Shown: in pieces, positions 1 to 8,681 of the stretch | Layout of the letters: every line of letters begins with the position of its first letter | Position numbering within the stretch: the first letter of the stretch is position 1 | DNA from: Polaribacter sp. IC073 | Lineage (GTDB): Bacteria > Bacteroidota > Bacteroidia > Flavobacteriales > Flavobacteriaceae | Direction: 5' to 3' | Assembly: GCF_007997075.1 (NCBI RefSeq) | Contig: NZ_VORS01000014.1 | Span: 1-32,780, forward strand | Length of the DNA: 32,780 nt | Program-made: the position numbers and the translations under genes | Notes under the pieces: model-generated | Told to the model about the DNA's origin: nothing | What the model saw: the letters and a program-made list of their open reading frames with translations, nothing else | Database searches by the model: none

Positions 1-107
1 ACGTTTATTGAACTGCAAATGTAATGCCATTATTTGATTAAAGAAGCAAAAAAATAAAAAAATTTTATATTTTTTTTAAACCTACTGCTATTAAAAAAAT
101 TATAATA

Positions 108-138
108 AAAAAAGCCTATCAATTATTGATAGGCTTTT
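108..138 (-). terminator. Intrinsic terminator of the cold-shock gene
   Basis: The arms AAAGCCTATCAA and TTGATAGGCTTT pair perfectly around a 3-base loop. Read on the minus strand the hairpin is followed by a run of T. It lies about 40 bases past the stop of the cold-shock gene and fits its terminator. Confidence 0.85.
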
Positions 139-174
139 AGATAAAAAATTAACTAGTAATAAAATAATATATAA

Positions 175-366
175 TTATATAACTCTTACGTTTACTGCGT
201 TTAATCCTTTTCTTCCATCTTGTAAGTCAAACTCAACTTCATCGTTTTCACGAATTTCATCAACTAATCCTGACACATGTACAAAATGTTCTTTGTTGTT
301 TCCTTCTTCAGTGATAAATCCAAATCCTTTAGATTCATTGAAAAATTTTACGGTACCTTTATTCAT
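175..366 (-). CDS. Cold-shock domain protein (CspA family)
   Basis: This is a single cold-shock domain of 63 residues, the usual length for a bacterial Csp. It is expected to bind single-stranded RNA and DNA in the cytoplasm and melt RNA structure. Visible motifs are the KGTVKFFN start, the RNP1-like stretch KGFGFI and the RNP2-like stretch HFVHVS. The usual form of the latter is VFVHFS, so it is slightly divergent. The gene is monocistronic: a TAnnTTTG box at 422-429 implies a leader of about 50 bases, and a strong hairpin terminator follows. Within the leader, 383-388 and 405-410 (ATGTTG/CAACAT) could pair, which would suit the structured leaders known for csp mRNAs, but that is inference. 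Confidence 0.93.
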   Translation of the reverse strand: MNKGTVKFFNESKGFGFITEEGNNKEHFVHVSGLVDEIRENDEVEFDLQDGRKGLNAVNVRVI

Positions 367-421
367 AATAGTAATATTAAATATGTTGCTTGTTTAATTA
401 CATACAACATTTATTATTAAT

Positions 422-429
422 CAAAAATA
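422..429 (-). promoter_or_regulatory. Bacteroidota -7 promoter box for the cold-shock gene
   Basis: On the minus strand this reads TATTTTTG, a match to TAnnTTTG, 56 bases upstream of the cold-shock start codon. No clear TTG was found at the usual -33 spacing. Confidence 0.5.
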
Positions 430-484
430 ATGCCAAAAACAATAATTTAGTAAAAAACAGCAACTATTGTTTTTAAAATAAAAT

Positions 485-1426
485 CTACAACCTATAAATA
501 AGAGATTTAACAGCTTCAAACTCACTAATAATTTCTTCTAAGACAACTTTTGCCGGTTTTATTTCATGAATTAAACCCGCTATTTGACCTATTTCTAACT
601 CGCCGGCATCTAAATCTCCCTCAAACATTCCTTTTTTTGCTCTTGCCCTTCCCAACAATTCTTTTAAATCATCTACAGTTGGTTTTGTTTTGTACAATTC
701 TTGTATTTCATTAAAAAACTTATTTTTCACCAAACGTACAGGTGCTAGTTCTTTTAAAGTTAACTGTGTTCCGCCATCTTTAACTGCTACAATTGTATCT
801 TTAAAATTTTGGTGCGCGGACGATTCTTCCGTAGCTGCAAACCTACTTCCTATTTGAACCCCATCTGCTCCTAAAACCATAGCCGCTAACATTCCTCTAC
901 CAGAACCAATGCCTCCTGCAGCAATTACAGGAATTTTCACCTGCTCTTTTACCATTGGTATTAAGGTAAAAGTGGTGGTTTCTTCCCTTCCATTATGTCC
1001 GCCAGCTTCAAAACCTTCGCAAACAACTGCGTCTACCCCTGCTAATTCTGCTTTTAAAGCAAATTTTACAGAGCTCACAACATGCACCACCGTAATTCCT
1101 TTTTCTTTTAAAAAGGAAGTCCAAGTTTTAGGGTTTCCTGCGGAAGTAAAAATAATCTTTACGCCCTCTTCAATGATAATATCCATAATTTTTTCAATAT
1201 CAGGATACAACATCGGTACGTTTACGCCAAATGGTTTGTCTGTGGCTTTTTTACATTTCTGAATATGTTCTCTTAAAATTTCTGGATACATAGAACCAGC
1301 ACCAATAAGACCTAGTCCACCAGCGTTTGAAACTGCAGAAGCCAATTTGTAGCCAGAAACCCAAATCATTCCTCCTTGAACAATAGGATGTTTTATTCCG
1401 AATAATTCTGTAATACTATTTTTCAT
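485..1426 (-). CDS. Nitronate monooxygenase / FabK-like FMN flavoprotein
   Basis: This 313-residue TIM-barrel flavoprotein belongs to the 2-nitropropane dioxygenase family, which covers nitronate monooxygenases and FabK-type enoyl-ACP reductases. Supporting motifs are HPIVQGGM near the N-terminus, GGLGLIGAGS around residue 37, AGGHNG around residue 140 and the phosphate-binding AAGGIGSGRG around residue 170. The family uses FMN to oxidise nitronates or to reduce enoyl thioesters, and the sequence alone does not decide which. Its ATG shares one base with the stop codon of the upstream subtilase gene (TAATG arrangement), so the two are probably translationally coupled. No promoter box is seen directly before it. 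Nothing is truncated. Confidence 0.85.
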   Translation of the reverse strand: MKNSITELFGIKHPIVQGGMIWVSGYKLASAVSNAGGLGLIGAGSMYPEILREHIQKCKKATDKPFGVNVPMLYPDIEKIMDIIIEEGVKIIFTSAGNPKTWTSFLKEKGITVVHVVSSVKFALKAELAGVDAVVCEGFEAGGHNGREETTTFTLIPMVKEQVKIPVIAAGGIGSGRGMLAAMVLGADGVQIGSRFAATEESSAHQNFKDTIVAVKDGGTQLTLKELAPVRLVKNKFFNEIQELYKTKPTVDDLKELLGRARAKKGMFEGDLDAGELEIGQIAGLIHEIKPAKVVLEEIISEFEAVKSLIYRL

Positions 1427-3105
1427 TAATTTTTTATAATCTTAATTGTTCTGTATTGATTTTCTTTAGAAATTTTTAGGAAGTACAAACCCGTTTCTAA
1501 AAAAGAAATTTCAACCTCATTTAAAAGTGTTTCTTTTTGTAGCACTTGTTTTCCCAAAACATCAAAAATTTGCATTTTATATCCTTTTCTATTCCCTAAA
1601 AATCCTTCAATTTTAAAAATTGTAGTTACAGGATTTGGTGAAATTTTAACACGTTCTAAAGATGCTTCTTGTAATGAAGCTGTAGAGCCAATGTACTTGT
1701 TTAAAGCAATTTCAAAATCCGGAATTCCGTAACCATATTGATCTGTAGGATTAGAATATGTATTTGCAGATGTATAAACCGCTTCCTTTAAATGATCATT
1801 AAATTTTTTTTGCTTTTTAGATTTTTTATGGATTGAAGATTTCAACAAAAACCCTTCATTTCCATTTAAACAAGCAATTAAACCCGCCATAATTGGTGAT
1901 GAGAATGAGGTTCCGTTTGAAAGAGAAATGGCTCCATTTGTATGATTAATAACGGCTGCACTTACACCTAAAGCTAAAATTTCTGGTTTAATTCTCCCGT
2001 CTGAAGTTGGCCCGAAAGAGCTAAAATTAGCAATACTTTTGTTTTTATCTACGGCGCCAACTGTAATTACTGAAGGTGCATCTGCAGGAGCAGTAATATA
2101 TTTCCAAGAATTATTTCCAGAATTTCCAGCAGAATTAACAACTAAAATTCCTTTGTTGCCTGCAATTTCTGCTCCTCTAGAAATAAATGTTGTTTTCCCA
2201 TTCATATCTGCATACGAATAATTATAATCTGCATTGTCAAAAGTAGAATATCCTAACGAAGTATTAATTACATCAACACCCAGACTATCTGCTCTTTCTG
2301 CCGCTTCTACCCATAATGTTTCTTCTAACGGAACTTCTACTGGCGCATTTTCTGTTCTAAATAAATAGAATGAAGCATCTGGTGCAGCCCCTACAAATTG
2401 ATTTTCTAAATAACCGCCTATTGTAGACAACACATTTGTACCATGATTATTCCCTGCATAAAAATTTGTACTTCTTTCCACAAAATCGTAGCCACCAAGA
2501 ATCTGATTGTTTTCTCGTAGCCTTTTAAAAGCTTCTAGCGTGTTTACATTCGGAAAACCAGCATCTATCACTGCAATTATTTGACCTGCTCCTGTTAAAC
2601 CTTGTGCATGTAAATAATTGCCTTTTAGCATTTTTATTTGATCGCTGGTGCTCCCATAATTAAAATCGGTCTGAGAAATATTAAATTTATTCTGATGATT
2701 AGAAACCATCTTTTCAACAGCTTTTTCGCCTAAATTATTAAAGGTTTTATTAGCGAATTCAACCCGCTTTATAAATGATGAATTTAGAAAATAATTGTCG
2801 ATAATTATTTTTGTTCCTTGAATATGAACTGCATTAAGCCATTTTGATTTTCCTAAAACGGTGATTCCAACAGCGGCTTTAATATTATCTATGTGCGCTT
2901 GATGCATAGGAACATCTGTTCCGTTTATTTCTATTTGCAAATTATTTCTTCTATCAATAGCCCTTTGGGAAAGCATTAATAACGGATTTGAAATATATAA
3001 AGTAGAATCTGGTTTGTCTCTTAAAAAGAACCAAGCATCTTCTTGTTGTTGAGAAAACAACGAAAAAGTAATTAAAAAAGAAAAAAGAAAGCCTAGTTTT
3101 TTCAT
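1426..3105 (-). CDS. Secreted subtilisin-like serine protease (S8) with T9SS sorting domain
   Basis: This 559-residue exported protease starts with a signal peptide (MKKLGFLFSFLITFSLFSQ). A pro-region runs to about residue 155. The S8 domain follows with the catalytic triad D181 (AVIDAGFP), H221 (NNHGTNV) and S400 (NGTSFSSP), plus N327 (NSAGNSG) for the oxyanion hole. The last 75 residues (KISPNPVTT, then beta strands ending KIIKN) form a Por/type A sorting domain, which in Bacteroidota directs export through the type IX system and surface attachment. A lysine-rich stretch at about 425-433 follows the active serine. The gene lies 52 bases after mnmA. An imperfect -7 box (TATTTTTA) lies just upstream. 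It is probably co-translated with the flavoprotein gene that follows. Confidence 0.93.
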   Translation of the reverse strand: MKKLGFLFSFLITFSLFSQQQEDAWFFLRDKPDSTLYISNPLLMLSQRAIDRRNNLQIEINGTDVPMHQAHIDNIKAAVGITVLGKSKWLNAVHIQGTKIIIDNYFLNSSFIKRVEFANKTFNNLGEKAVEKMVSNHQNKFNISQTDFNYGSTSDQIKMLKGNYLHAQGLTGAGQIIAVIDAGFPNVNTLEAFKRLRENNQILGGYDFVERSTNFYAGNNHGTNVLSTIGGYLENQFVGAAPDASFYLFRTENAPVEVPLEETLWVEAAERADSLGVDVINTSLGYSTFDNADYNYSYADMNGKTTFISRGAEIAGNKGILVVNSAGNSGNNSWKYITAPADAPSVITVGAVDKNKSIANFSSFGPTSDGRIKPEILALGVSAAVINHTNGAISLSNGTSFSSPIMAGLIACLNGNEGFLLKSSIHKKSKKQKKFNDHLKEAVYTSANTYSNPTDQYGYGIPDFEIALNKYIGSTASLQEASLERVKISPNPVTTIFKIEGFLGNRKGYKMQIFDVLGKQVLQKETLLNEVEISFLETGLYFLKISKENQYRTIKIIKN

Positions 3106-3157
3106 GGTTTATCTTAAACCCTAAAAATACCAATTAATAAACCCTAAAAAAAGTTTT

Positions 3158-4345
3158 TTAAGAAATTACTCCAGAACCTAACAACTCTTCATTGATATAC
3201 CAAGCAACAAATTGTCCTTCTTGAATTGCAGATTGTTTGTTTTCAAACTCTACAAATAAACCCGTTTCTACCTTGTGTAAAGTGGCAATTTCTAGAGCTT
3301 GTCTGTATCTAATTCTAGCTTCTACTTGCAATGTTTCGCCAACTTTTAAGGTTAAATCTTCACGAATCCAATGTATTTCTTCGTTGGATACAAACAGTAC
3401 ATTTCTATAAAGACCTGGGTGATTTTTACCTTCACCAGTATAAATAGTATTTGTTGTTACATCTGTTTCTATTACATATAACGCTTCTTTTGTACCACCT
3501 ACATTTAAACCTTTACGCTGTCCTTTTGTAAAATAATGCGCTCCTTGGTGTTTACCAGCCACTTTACCGTCTTCTTTGTTATAAGAGAATTTGGTTGCGA
3601 AATAAGCAAGTGCTGCTTCTTTATTTTCAAATTCTGGTGTCGATTTTATATACTGAGAAAAGTCAGAAGGAATCGTAACAATATTACCTTCTTTTGGTTG
3701 TAATTTTTGTTGTAAAAATTCTGGTAAACGAACTTTACCAATAAAACATAAACCTTGAGAATCTTTTTTGTCGGCAGTAATTAAATCTGCTTTTTTTGCT
3801 ATTTCTCTAACTTCTGGCTTTGTTAGTTCACCAATAGGAAACAATGCTTTTGTTAATTGTTCTTGAGAAAGTTGACATAGAAAATAAGATTGGTCTTTAT
3901 TTACATCTTTTCCTGCCAATAATTTATAAACAGGCTTTCCGTCTATAATTTCTTCACCTTTTCTACAATAATGACCTGTAGCAACATAGTCTGCACCTAG
4001 TTTTAAAGCGATGTCCATAAAAACATCAAACTTTATTTCTCGGTTACAAAGTACATCTGGGTTTGGCGTTCTTCCTTTGCTATACTCATCGAACATATAA
4101 TCTACAATACGTTCTTTGTATTGATTGCTTAAATCTACCACTTGAAAAGGAATTCCTAGTTTTTCTGCAACAATCATTGCATCATTACTATCTTCTAACC
4201 AAGGGCATTCATTAGAAATAGTTACAGAATCATCGTGCCAATTTTTCATAAATAGCCCAATAACTTCAAACCCTTGTTCTTTTAATAAATGTGCAGTAAC
4301 ACTAGAATCTACACCACCAGAAAGCCCAACAACTACTCGTTTCAT
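3158..4345 (-). CDS. mnmA: tRNA-specific 2-thiouridylase MnmA
   Basis: MnmA transfers sulfur to the 2-position of the wobble uridine (U34) of tRNA-Lys, -Glu and -Gln in an ATP-dependent reaction. The N-terminal PP-loop is GLSGGVDSS (residues 7-15). The catalytic cysteine pair is C100 (PNPDVLCN) and C200 (SQGLCFIG). The conserved stretch KDQSYFL lies at about 150-156, and a C-terminal beta-barrel with RYRQ is present. At 395 residues it is slightly longer than the roughly 365 of enterobacterial MnmA, the extra part lying between the second cysteine and KGQRKGL. A textbook -7 box (TATCTTTG) at 4364-4371 gives a short leader of about 12 bases. Confidence 0.97.
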   Translation of the reverse strand: MKRVVVGLSGGVDSSVTAHLLKEQGFEVIGLFMKNWHDDSVTISNECPWLEDSNDAMIVAEKLGIPFQVVDLSNQYKERIVDYMFDEYSKGRTPNPDVLCNREIKFDVFMDIALKLGADYVATGHYCRKGEEIIDGKPVYKLLAGKDVNKDQSYFLCQLSQEQLTKALFPIGELTKPEVREIAKKADLITADKKDSQGLCFIGKVRLPEFLQQKLQPKEGNIVTIPSDFSQYIKSTPEFENKEAALAYFATKFSYNKEDGKVAGKHQGAHYFTKGQRKGLNVGGTKEALYVIETDVTTNTIYTGEGKNHPGLYRNVLFVSNEEIHWIREDLTLKVGETLQVEARIRYRQALEIATLHKVETGLFVEFENKQSAIQEGQFVAWYINEELLGSGVIS

Positions 4346-4363
4346 TATTTAATTTTAAGGGTG

Positions 4364-4371
4364 CAAAGATA
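4364..4371 (-). promoter_or_regulatory. Bacteroidota -7 promoter box for mnmA
   Basis: On the minus strand this reads TATCTTTGCACC, an exact TAnnTTTG match 18 bases before the mnmA ATG. It implies a very short 5' leader. Confidence 0.65.
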
Positions 4372-4498
4372 CGAATTAGAAATGGTTTTGTAGATTGAAA
4401 TAATTGATAGATAAATTGATTTGTTTTATGTTGAAAATAGGTGCTAGCTTTTCATTGTAAGCTTTTTAGTTTTTAGAAAAAATTTAAAATTAGAATCG

Positions 4499-5215
4499 CT
4501 AATTCTCTTTTTTCTGCGTGTATGAAGCTTTTTCCTCCTTTTTTTCTTTATCAGAAGCAATTTCACCATCTAAATAAAACTCCCACTTTCCGTATCGTTC
4601 TCCGTCTTTATATATCCCCGTTTCTTTTAGGTTTCCATTCAACTCGAAATATTTTGCCAAACCATTTAAATTCCCATTTTTGTAAGTAATTTCTTCAATT
4701 AAAATCCCCTTGTTAGAATATTTACTAGAAACACCCTCTAACAATCCGTTTTTATATTCAGAAAATTCGGTTACTTGTCCATCTGGATAGTACACCAATT
4801 GCTCGCCATGAAGTTTGCCGTTGCTATAATTTTCTTCTGACATTAAAGTACCATTGGGATAAAAATATTTCCAATTACCAACTCTTTTTCTTTTGTTTAA
4901 AACACCTTCTGTTTTAATTGCCCCTTTTAAAGTATAAAACTGGACAAACAAGGAATCTGAATCTTCAAAAAAAGTCTTTATAATAACAGGTTTTTCTGAC
5001 GTAGTGATGTCATAAAATTTGAAAACCCCTATTTCTTTTCCTGCTTTAAACTGACCTGTATAGCGTATTCTTTTATTCGGATGGTATTTCTTCCAAACAC
5101 CTGTTCGTTCGTTATTACTATCAAATTTATTAATTCTTTGTGCAGTAGCCTCCTCACTTATAAAATAACAAGCCAAAAAGGTGAAAATAAAAACAAGTCT
5201 TTTTATATTTATCAT
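4499..5215 (-). CDS. Exported MORN-repeat (YwqK-type) protein
   Basis: The 238-residue product has a cleavable signal peptide (hydrophobic core VFIFTFLACYFI, ending near ATAQ26) and then at least six degenerate MORN_2-type repeats of about 23 residues. Their signatures are G-W-K-x-Y-x-P-N-G and Y-x-N-G-x-L-x-G. The tail is a short lysine/glutamate-rich stretch. Automated pipelines often name this family 'toxin-antitoxin system YwqK family antitoxin', but no toxin gene lies beside it and the signal peptide argues for an envelope protein. The precise role is unknown; the repeats probably form an elongated beta structure for binding. A -7 box at 5234-5241 gives it its own promoter. Confidence 0.8.
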   Translation of the reverse strand: MINIKRLVFIFTFLACYFISEEATAQRINKFDSNNERTGVWKKYHPNKRIRYTGQFKAGKEIGVFKFYDITTSEKPVIIKTFFEDSDSLFVQFYTLKGAIKTEGVLNKRKRVGNWKYFYPNGTLMSEENYSNGKLHGEQLVYYPDGQVTEFSEYKNGLLEGVSSKYSNKGILIEEITYKNGNLNGLAKYFELNGNLKETGIYKDGERYGKWEFYLDGEIASDKEKKEEKASYTQKKEN

Positions 5216-5233
5216 TTAGATAGAATTTGAGAA

Positions 5234-5241
5234 CAAATATA
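5234..5241 (-). promoter_or_regulatory. Bacteroidota -7 promoter box for the MORN-repeat gene
   Basis: On the minus strand this reads TATATTTG, an exact TAnnTTTG match 18 bases upstream of the ATG at 5215. Confidence 0.6.
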
Positions 5242-5340
5242 CATTAATAGTCCCAAAAAAAAAGTTGCTTTACTTAACGAAACAACTCGATAACATGCAA
5301 AAAGCCTACAAGTAAAAACCGCCAAAGGGTTGCAAATATA

Positions 5341-5836
5341 GTGTTAGAAAATCAAAAAATATTCTCAGAATTAATTTTGATACCTTTTGATGTTGAAAAT
5401 AAATTTTCTATAACAGCTGCCTGAATTTTAGAATGGATTTACATACATTATCATTTAAACTGGAGGATACCACATTTAGGTGAGTTTTTAGAAAAACTTG
5501 CTACTGTAAAATTTGACAGTGCCATTAGACCTTATGCTAAAATTCGCAAATAATTAGCAACTGCTAATTATTCAAAAATAGAAAATAACATTCAGAAAAA
5601 GCGAACAATCCCTTAAATAGAAACCATGCTAACAAACGGTTTCGATTGGTTAATTGCACCTCAAAATTACTGTAAGAGCTTAGACAATGCCTTCTTTGTA
5701 TTTATTCGGATTAGAAATAGATTGGATTCACCCAGAATTTAAACATCTTATTGAGACAAAAATAATCCATGAAAGTAAAGGTTGTAAAGCATGTGGAAAA
5801 CAGGCTATAAATTTAATAGAAAAATATGCGACTTAG
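5341..5836 (+). pseudogene. Decayed gene of unknown family
   Basis: This stretch reads as protein in pieces. A frame beginning GTG at 5341 (VLENQKIFSELI) meets TGA at 5422. It continues with a protein-like segment (LEWIYIHYHLNWRIPHLGEF) to TAA at 5551, then stays open to 5614. A piece starting at ATG 5626 (MLTNGFDWLIAPQNYC) runs into a frameshift near 5692. The shifted frame (LYLFGLEIDWIHPEF, then a CKACG motif) ends at TAG 5834. At least two stop codons and one frameshift are therefore needed to rebuild a protein of roughly 165 residues. The family is not recognised. Whether this was one gene or two is uncertain. Confidence 0.5.
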
Positions 5837-5915
5837 CTTATTTGTTCATGATTTCAATTATAAATTAGCACTTAATAGCTATTTAACTTTGATTGTAAAT
5901 TATAAAACTAAAACC

Positions 5916-6219
5916 ATGAGCAATCAATATAACATCATTCAAAAAGTCAATCAAAAAATAGCATAGGAAAAAGAAAACACCATTGGTATTTCTATAGTCA
6001 TGGTAATGTTTTGTACAGGAATCGTGGCTATAAATGCAGCAATAGCGGTTCAAAAAAAATTTCTTTATTTACTTAAATGACTGCTATTATATTAGCCGTA
6101 GGAACAGCCGTTTTATCTATTAGTAAGCAATCTTTAAAATGATTCTCTGGGCTTTTATTGCAACTATTATTATGAATGTGGCTTTGTTATTTCATCAAAT
6201 CTCTATTGCACTTTCTTAG
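5916..6219 (+). pseudogene. Decayed small membrane-protein gene
   Basis: Three consecutive segments in changing frames rebuild one protein of about 100 residues with about three hydrophobic helices. ATG 5916 (MSNQYNIIQKVNQKIA) meets TAG at 5964 where CAG would be natural, then continues ENTIGISIVMVMF. The frame changes near 6070 to give MTAIILAVGTAVLSI, and again near 6139 to give ILWAFIATIIMNVALLFHQ, ending at TAG 6217. So there is one nonsense change and two frameshifts. The end overlaps the 3' end of the globin gene on the other strand by 17 bases. The function is unknown. Its position beside a globin and a Crp/Fnr regulator suggests it once belonged to that locus. Confidence 0.6.
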
Positions 6220-6607
6220 GTTTTTCTTCAAACATTCGTAAAAAAAGAGACGCCGCAATATTTCTTGCACGCTCTTTTGCCTGATGTGCTCTTGTTCCTT
6301 CAAAAAGCGCATCTACGGTTGTAAACCATAATTCTAACCATTTGCCAAAGTGTTTTTGAGTTATCGTATGATTAAAATGAGCATCTACATCTTTGTGCGC
6401 TTTCATTGGGTTTCCTTTAAATTTTCTAACAAAAAATAAATTGGTTTCCCAAAAATCTGTCAGTTTTTCTAAATGACTTTCCCATTCATTCTTTGGTATG
6501 ATTTCTAAAAAGATGGGTCCTATAAAAGAATCTTCTTTAATTTTATCATAAAAAGTTGTGACTAATAAAAAAATATCAGCCCTGTTTTCTATATCTCTTA
6601 ATTCCAT
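6203..6607 (-). CDS. Group III truncated haemoglobin
   Basis: This 134-residue 2-over-2 globin fits the group III family. The likely proximal haem histidine is H86 (ITQKHFGKWLELW), and NPMKAHKDV (H71) matches the conserved pre-F region of that group. The FYDKI and DFW segments are also typical. Such proteins bind oxygen or nitric oxide. In Bacteroidota they are often linked to NO or low-oxygen response, but the sequence does not prove the ligand. The gene diverges from a Crp/Fnr-type regulator with only 65 bases between the start codons. It has a -7 box at 6628-6635, so control by the neighbouring regulator is plausible. Confidence 0.9.
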   Translation of the reverse strand: MELRDIENRADIFLLVTTFYDKIKEDSFIGPIFLEIIPKNEWESHLEKLTDFWETNLFFVRKFKGNPMKAHKDVDAHFNHTITQKHFGKWLELWFTTVDALFEGTRAHQAKERARNIAASLFLRMFEEKPKKVQ

Positions 6608-6627
6608 TTTTTATCATTTTAAGAAAA

Positions 6628-6635
6628 CAAAAGTA
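6628..6635 (-). promoter_or_regulatory. Bacteroidota -7 promoter box for the globin gene
   Basis: On the minus strand this reads TACTTTTG, an exact TAnnTTTG match 20 bases before the globin ATG. Confidence 0.6.
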
Positions 6636-6655
6636 TATCTTTACCAATGATAGTT

Positions 6656-6673
6656 TTATGACCTGAATCATAA
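6656..6673. promoter_or_regulatory. CRP-like palindromic operator candidate
   Basis: TTATGA and TCATAA are perfect inverted half-sites separated by six bases. This is the same geometry as the classic CRP site (TGTGA-N6-TCACA). The site lies in the 65-base region between the divergent globin and Crp/Fnr genes, and its last base is the A of the regulator's ATG. Position and geometry suggest autoregulation, and possibly control of the globin as well. This is inference. Confidence 0.5.
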
Positions 6674-7269
6674 TGATAGACCAACAACTTCTTTTAGATT
6701 TTAATGCTGAAATATGTGAATATTGGAAAGGGAAAGAAATATTTTCAGAAAATAATACTGCTAAATATTACTATCAAATAGTTAGTGGAGCCGTTAAAAT
6801 GAATAATTATAATGACGATGGAAAAGAATTTATTCAAAATTTTTTCTACAAAGGGCAAAGTTTTGGCGAGCCACCTCTTTTTATCGATGTAAAATATCCT
6901 GCAAATGCTATTGCTTTTTCAGATTGTAAGATTCTTAAATTAGAAAAAGAGAATCTCTTTAAATTACTATTTCAACACCCAGAAATTCATTTAAATATTA
7001 CAAAAAGTTTAGCAAACAGATTGTATTACAAAGCAATTATTGCTTCAGAAATTTCTAGTCAAGAACCAGAACACAGAATCCTTCGTTTTTTCGATTATTT
7101 AAAAAAAGATGTTGCTAAAATTGAAGGAGATTTCGCCTATAAAGTAGTGTATACAAGACAACAAATAGCAGATACTCTAGGACTTAGAGTAGAAACAGTA
7201 ATTAGAGTTGTAAAGAATTTAGAGAAGAAAAAAAAGGTAAAAATCATTAAAAGAAAAGTTTTTAGATAA
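6673..7269 (+). CDS. Crp/Fnr family transcriptional regulator
   Basis: The product has 198 residues. A cyclic-nucleotide-binding-type beta-roll occupies about 25-115 (GAVKMNN, then GQSFGEPPLF). A long dimerisation helix spans about 105-135. A Crp-type winged helix-turn-helix lies at about 160-195 (TRQQIADTLGLRVETVIRVV as recognition region). The beta-roll keeps GE but has YPAN where cAMP-binding proteins carry an arginine contact, so cAMP is probably not the ligand. There is no N-terminal cysteine cluster, so it is not an Fe-S FNR. NO or haem sensing would fit the divergent globin but is not shown. The start is ATG 6673, which is preceded by, and overlaps, a CRP-like dyad. Confidence 0.9.
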   Translation: MIDQQLLLDFNAEICEYWKGKEIFSENNTAKYYYQIVSGAVKMNNYNDDGKEFIQNFFYKGQSFGEPPLFIDVKYPANAIAFSDCKILKLEKENLFKLLFQHPEIHLNITKSLANRLYYKAIIASEISSQEPEHRILRFFDYLKKDVAKIEGDFAYKVVYTRQQIADTLGLRVETVIRVVKNLEKKKKVKIIKRKVFR

Positions 7270-7307
7270 AACCCCTTTAAATATACGTAAATCAACTTAG
7301 TAATTTT

Positions 7308-7315
7308 TATTTTTG
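7308..7315 (+). promoter_or_regulatory. Bacteroidota -7 promoter box for purB
   Basis: The sequence TATTTTTG is an exact TAnnTTTG match. It overlaps the in-frame TTG at 7313, which argues against that codon as the start and for ATG 7337. Confidence 0.65.
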
Positions 7316-7336
7316 CAAATCACAACACAACAAAAA

Positions 7337-8680
7337 ATGAACTTAACAAAACTAAATGCCATCTCACCTATTGATGGACGATACAGAGGAAAGATTGAAA
7401 AACTAGCAGATTATTTTTCTGAAGAAGCTTTAATTAGATATCGCGTTAAAGTAGAAATTGAATATTTTATTGCTTTGTGCGAAATTCCTTTGCCACAATT
7501 AGCCAATTTTGATCACAGTTTATTTGAAACGTTGCGTAAAATTTATATTGATTTTACCGCAGAAGATGCTCAGAAAATAAAAGACATCGAAAGCATTACA
7601 AATCATGATGTAAAAGCTGTTGAATATTTTATCAAAGAAAAATTTGATGCTTTAGGTTTGCAACAACACAAAGAGTTTATCCATTTCGGGTTGACTTCTC
7701 AAGACATAAACAATACAGCAATTCCGCTTTCTATTAAAGACGCGATGAATGATGTATATGTGCCTCAATATTTAGAACTTTTAGAAAGATTACAAGAATT
7801 AGTAATTGAATGGAAAGATATTTCTATGTTGGCAAGAACTCACGGGCAGCCAGCTTCTCCTACGCGTTTAGGAAAAGAAATAGATGTTTTTGTAGTTCGT
7901 TTAAAAGAACAATTCAATTTGTTAAATGACATACCAAGTGCAGCGAAATTTGGTGGAGCAACCGGTAATTTTAACGCTCATAAAGTTGCATATCCAGCGA
8001 TAGATTGGAAAGCTTTTGGGGGTAATTTTGTACAAGAAAAGTTAGGTTTACACCATTCTTTTCCAACCACACAAATAGAACATTACGATCACATGGCTGC
8101 ATTGTTTGATACTTTAAAACGTATTAACAATATTATTATAGATTTAGACAGAGATTTCTGGACCTATGTTTCTATGGAGTATTTTAAGCAGAAAATTAAG
8201 GCAGGTGAAGTGGGTTCTTCTGCAATGCCACACAAAGTAAATCCGATTGATTTTGAAAATTCTGAAGGAAATTTAGGACTAGCAAATGCAATCTTCGAAC
8301 ATCTTTCTGCAAAATTACCTATTTCTAGATTGCAAAGAGATTTAACAGATAGTACCGTTTTACGTAACGTTGGGGTTCCTTTCGGACATACAATTATTGC
8401 GTTTACATCAACCTTAAAAGGGTTGAATAAATTGTTGTTAAACAAAGCAAAGTTTGAGCAAGATTTAGAAAATAATTGGGCAGTTGTTGCAGAAGCTATT
8501 CAGACAATTTTAAGAAGAGAAGCATACCCAAATCCTTATGAAGCATTAAAAGGATTGACAAGAACGAATGAGAAAATCAATCAAAATTCTATTGCGAATT
8601 TTATTGATACACTAGAAGTTTCTACAGACATTAAAGAAGAATTAAAGGCAATTACGCCAGCAAATTATACAGGTATTTAA
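7337..8680 (+). CDS. purB: Adenylosuccinate lyase
   Basis: PurB acts twice in purine synthesis: it releases fumarate from SAICAR and from adenylosuccinate. The fumarase/aspartase superfamily signature GSSAMPHKVNP is at residues 293-303. Early conserved blocks include SPIDGRY (residues 9-15), THGQPASPTRLG and FHFGLTSQD-like IHFGLTSQD. The length (447 residues) is normal. ATG 7337 is preferred because the in-frame TTG at 7313 lies inside the -7 promoter box. The lipoprotein gene starts two bases after the stop, followed by the TerC gene with a similar gap, so purB is the first gene of a tight operon. Confidence 0.96.
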   Translation: MNLTKLNAISPIDGRYRGKIEKLADYFSEEALIRYRVKVEIEYFIALCEIPLPQLANFDHSLFETLRKIYIDFTAEDAQKIKDIESITNHDVKAVEYFIKEKFDALGLQQHKEFIHFGLTSQDINNTAIPLSIKDAMNDVYVPQYLELLERLQELVIEWKDISMLARTHGQPASPTRLGKEIDVFVVRLKEQFNLLNDIPSAAKFGGATGNFNAHKVAYPAIDWKAFGGNFVQEKLGLHHSFPTTQIEHYDHMAALFDTLKRINNIIIDLDRDFWTYVSMEYFKQKIKAGEVGSSAMPHKVNPIDFENSEGNLGLANAIFEHLSAKLPISRLQRDLTDSTVLRNVGVPFGHTIIAFTSTLKGLNKLLLNKAKFEQDLENNWAVVAEAIQTILRREAYPNPYEALKGLTRTNEKINQNSIANFIDTLEVSTDIKEELKAITPANYTGI

Positions 8681-8681
8681 C

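Noticed and set aside
909..1262. Plus-strand open frame inside the nitronate monooxygenase gene
   Set aside because: It is antisense to a clear conserved gene and its translation shows no domain.
4499..5215. Toxin-antitoxin system suggested by the YwqK name
   Set aside because: No toxin gene is adjacent and the protein has a signal peptide; the name comes only from the MORN repeats.
7313..7336. Extended purB start at TTG 7313
   Set aside because: The codon lies within the -7 promoter box and adds eight residues foreign to the family.
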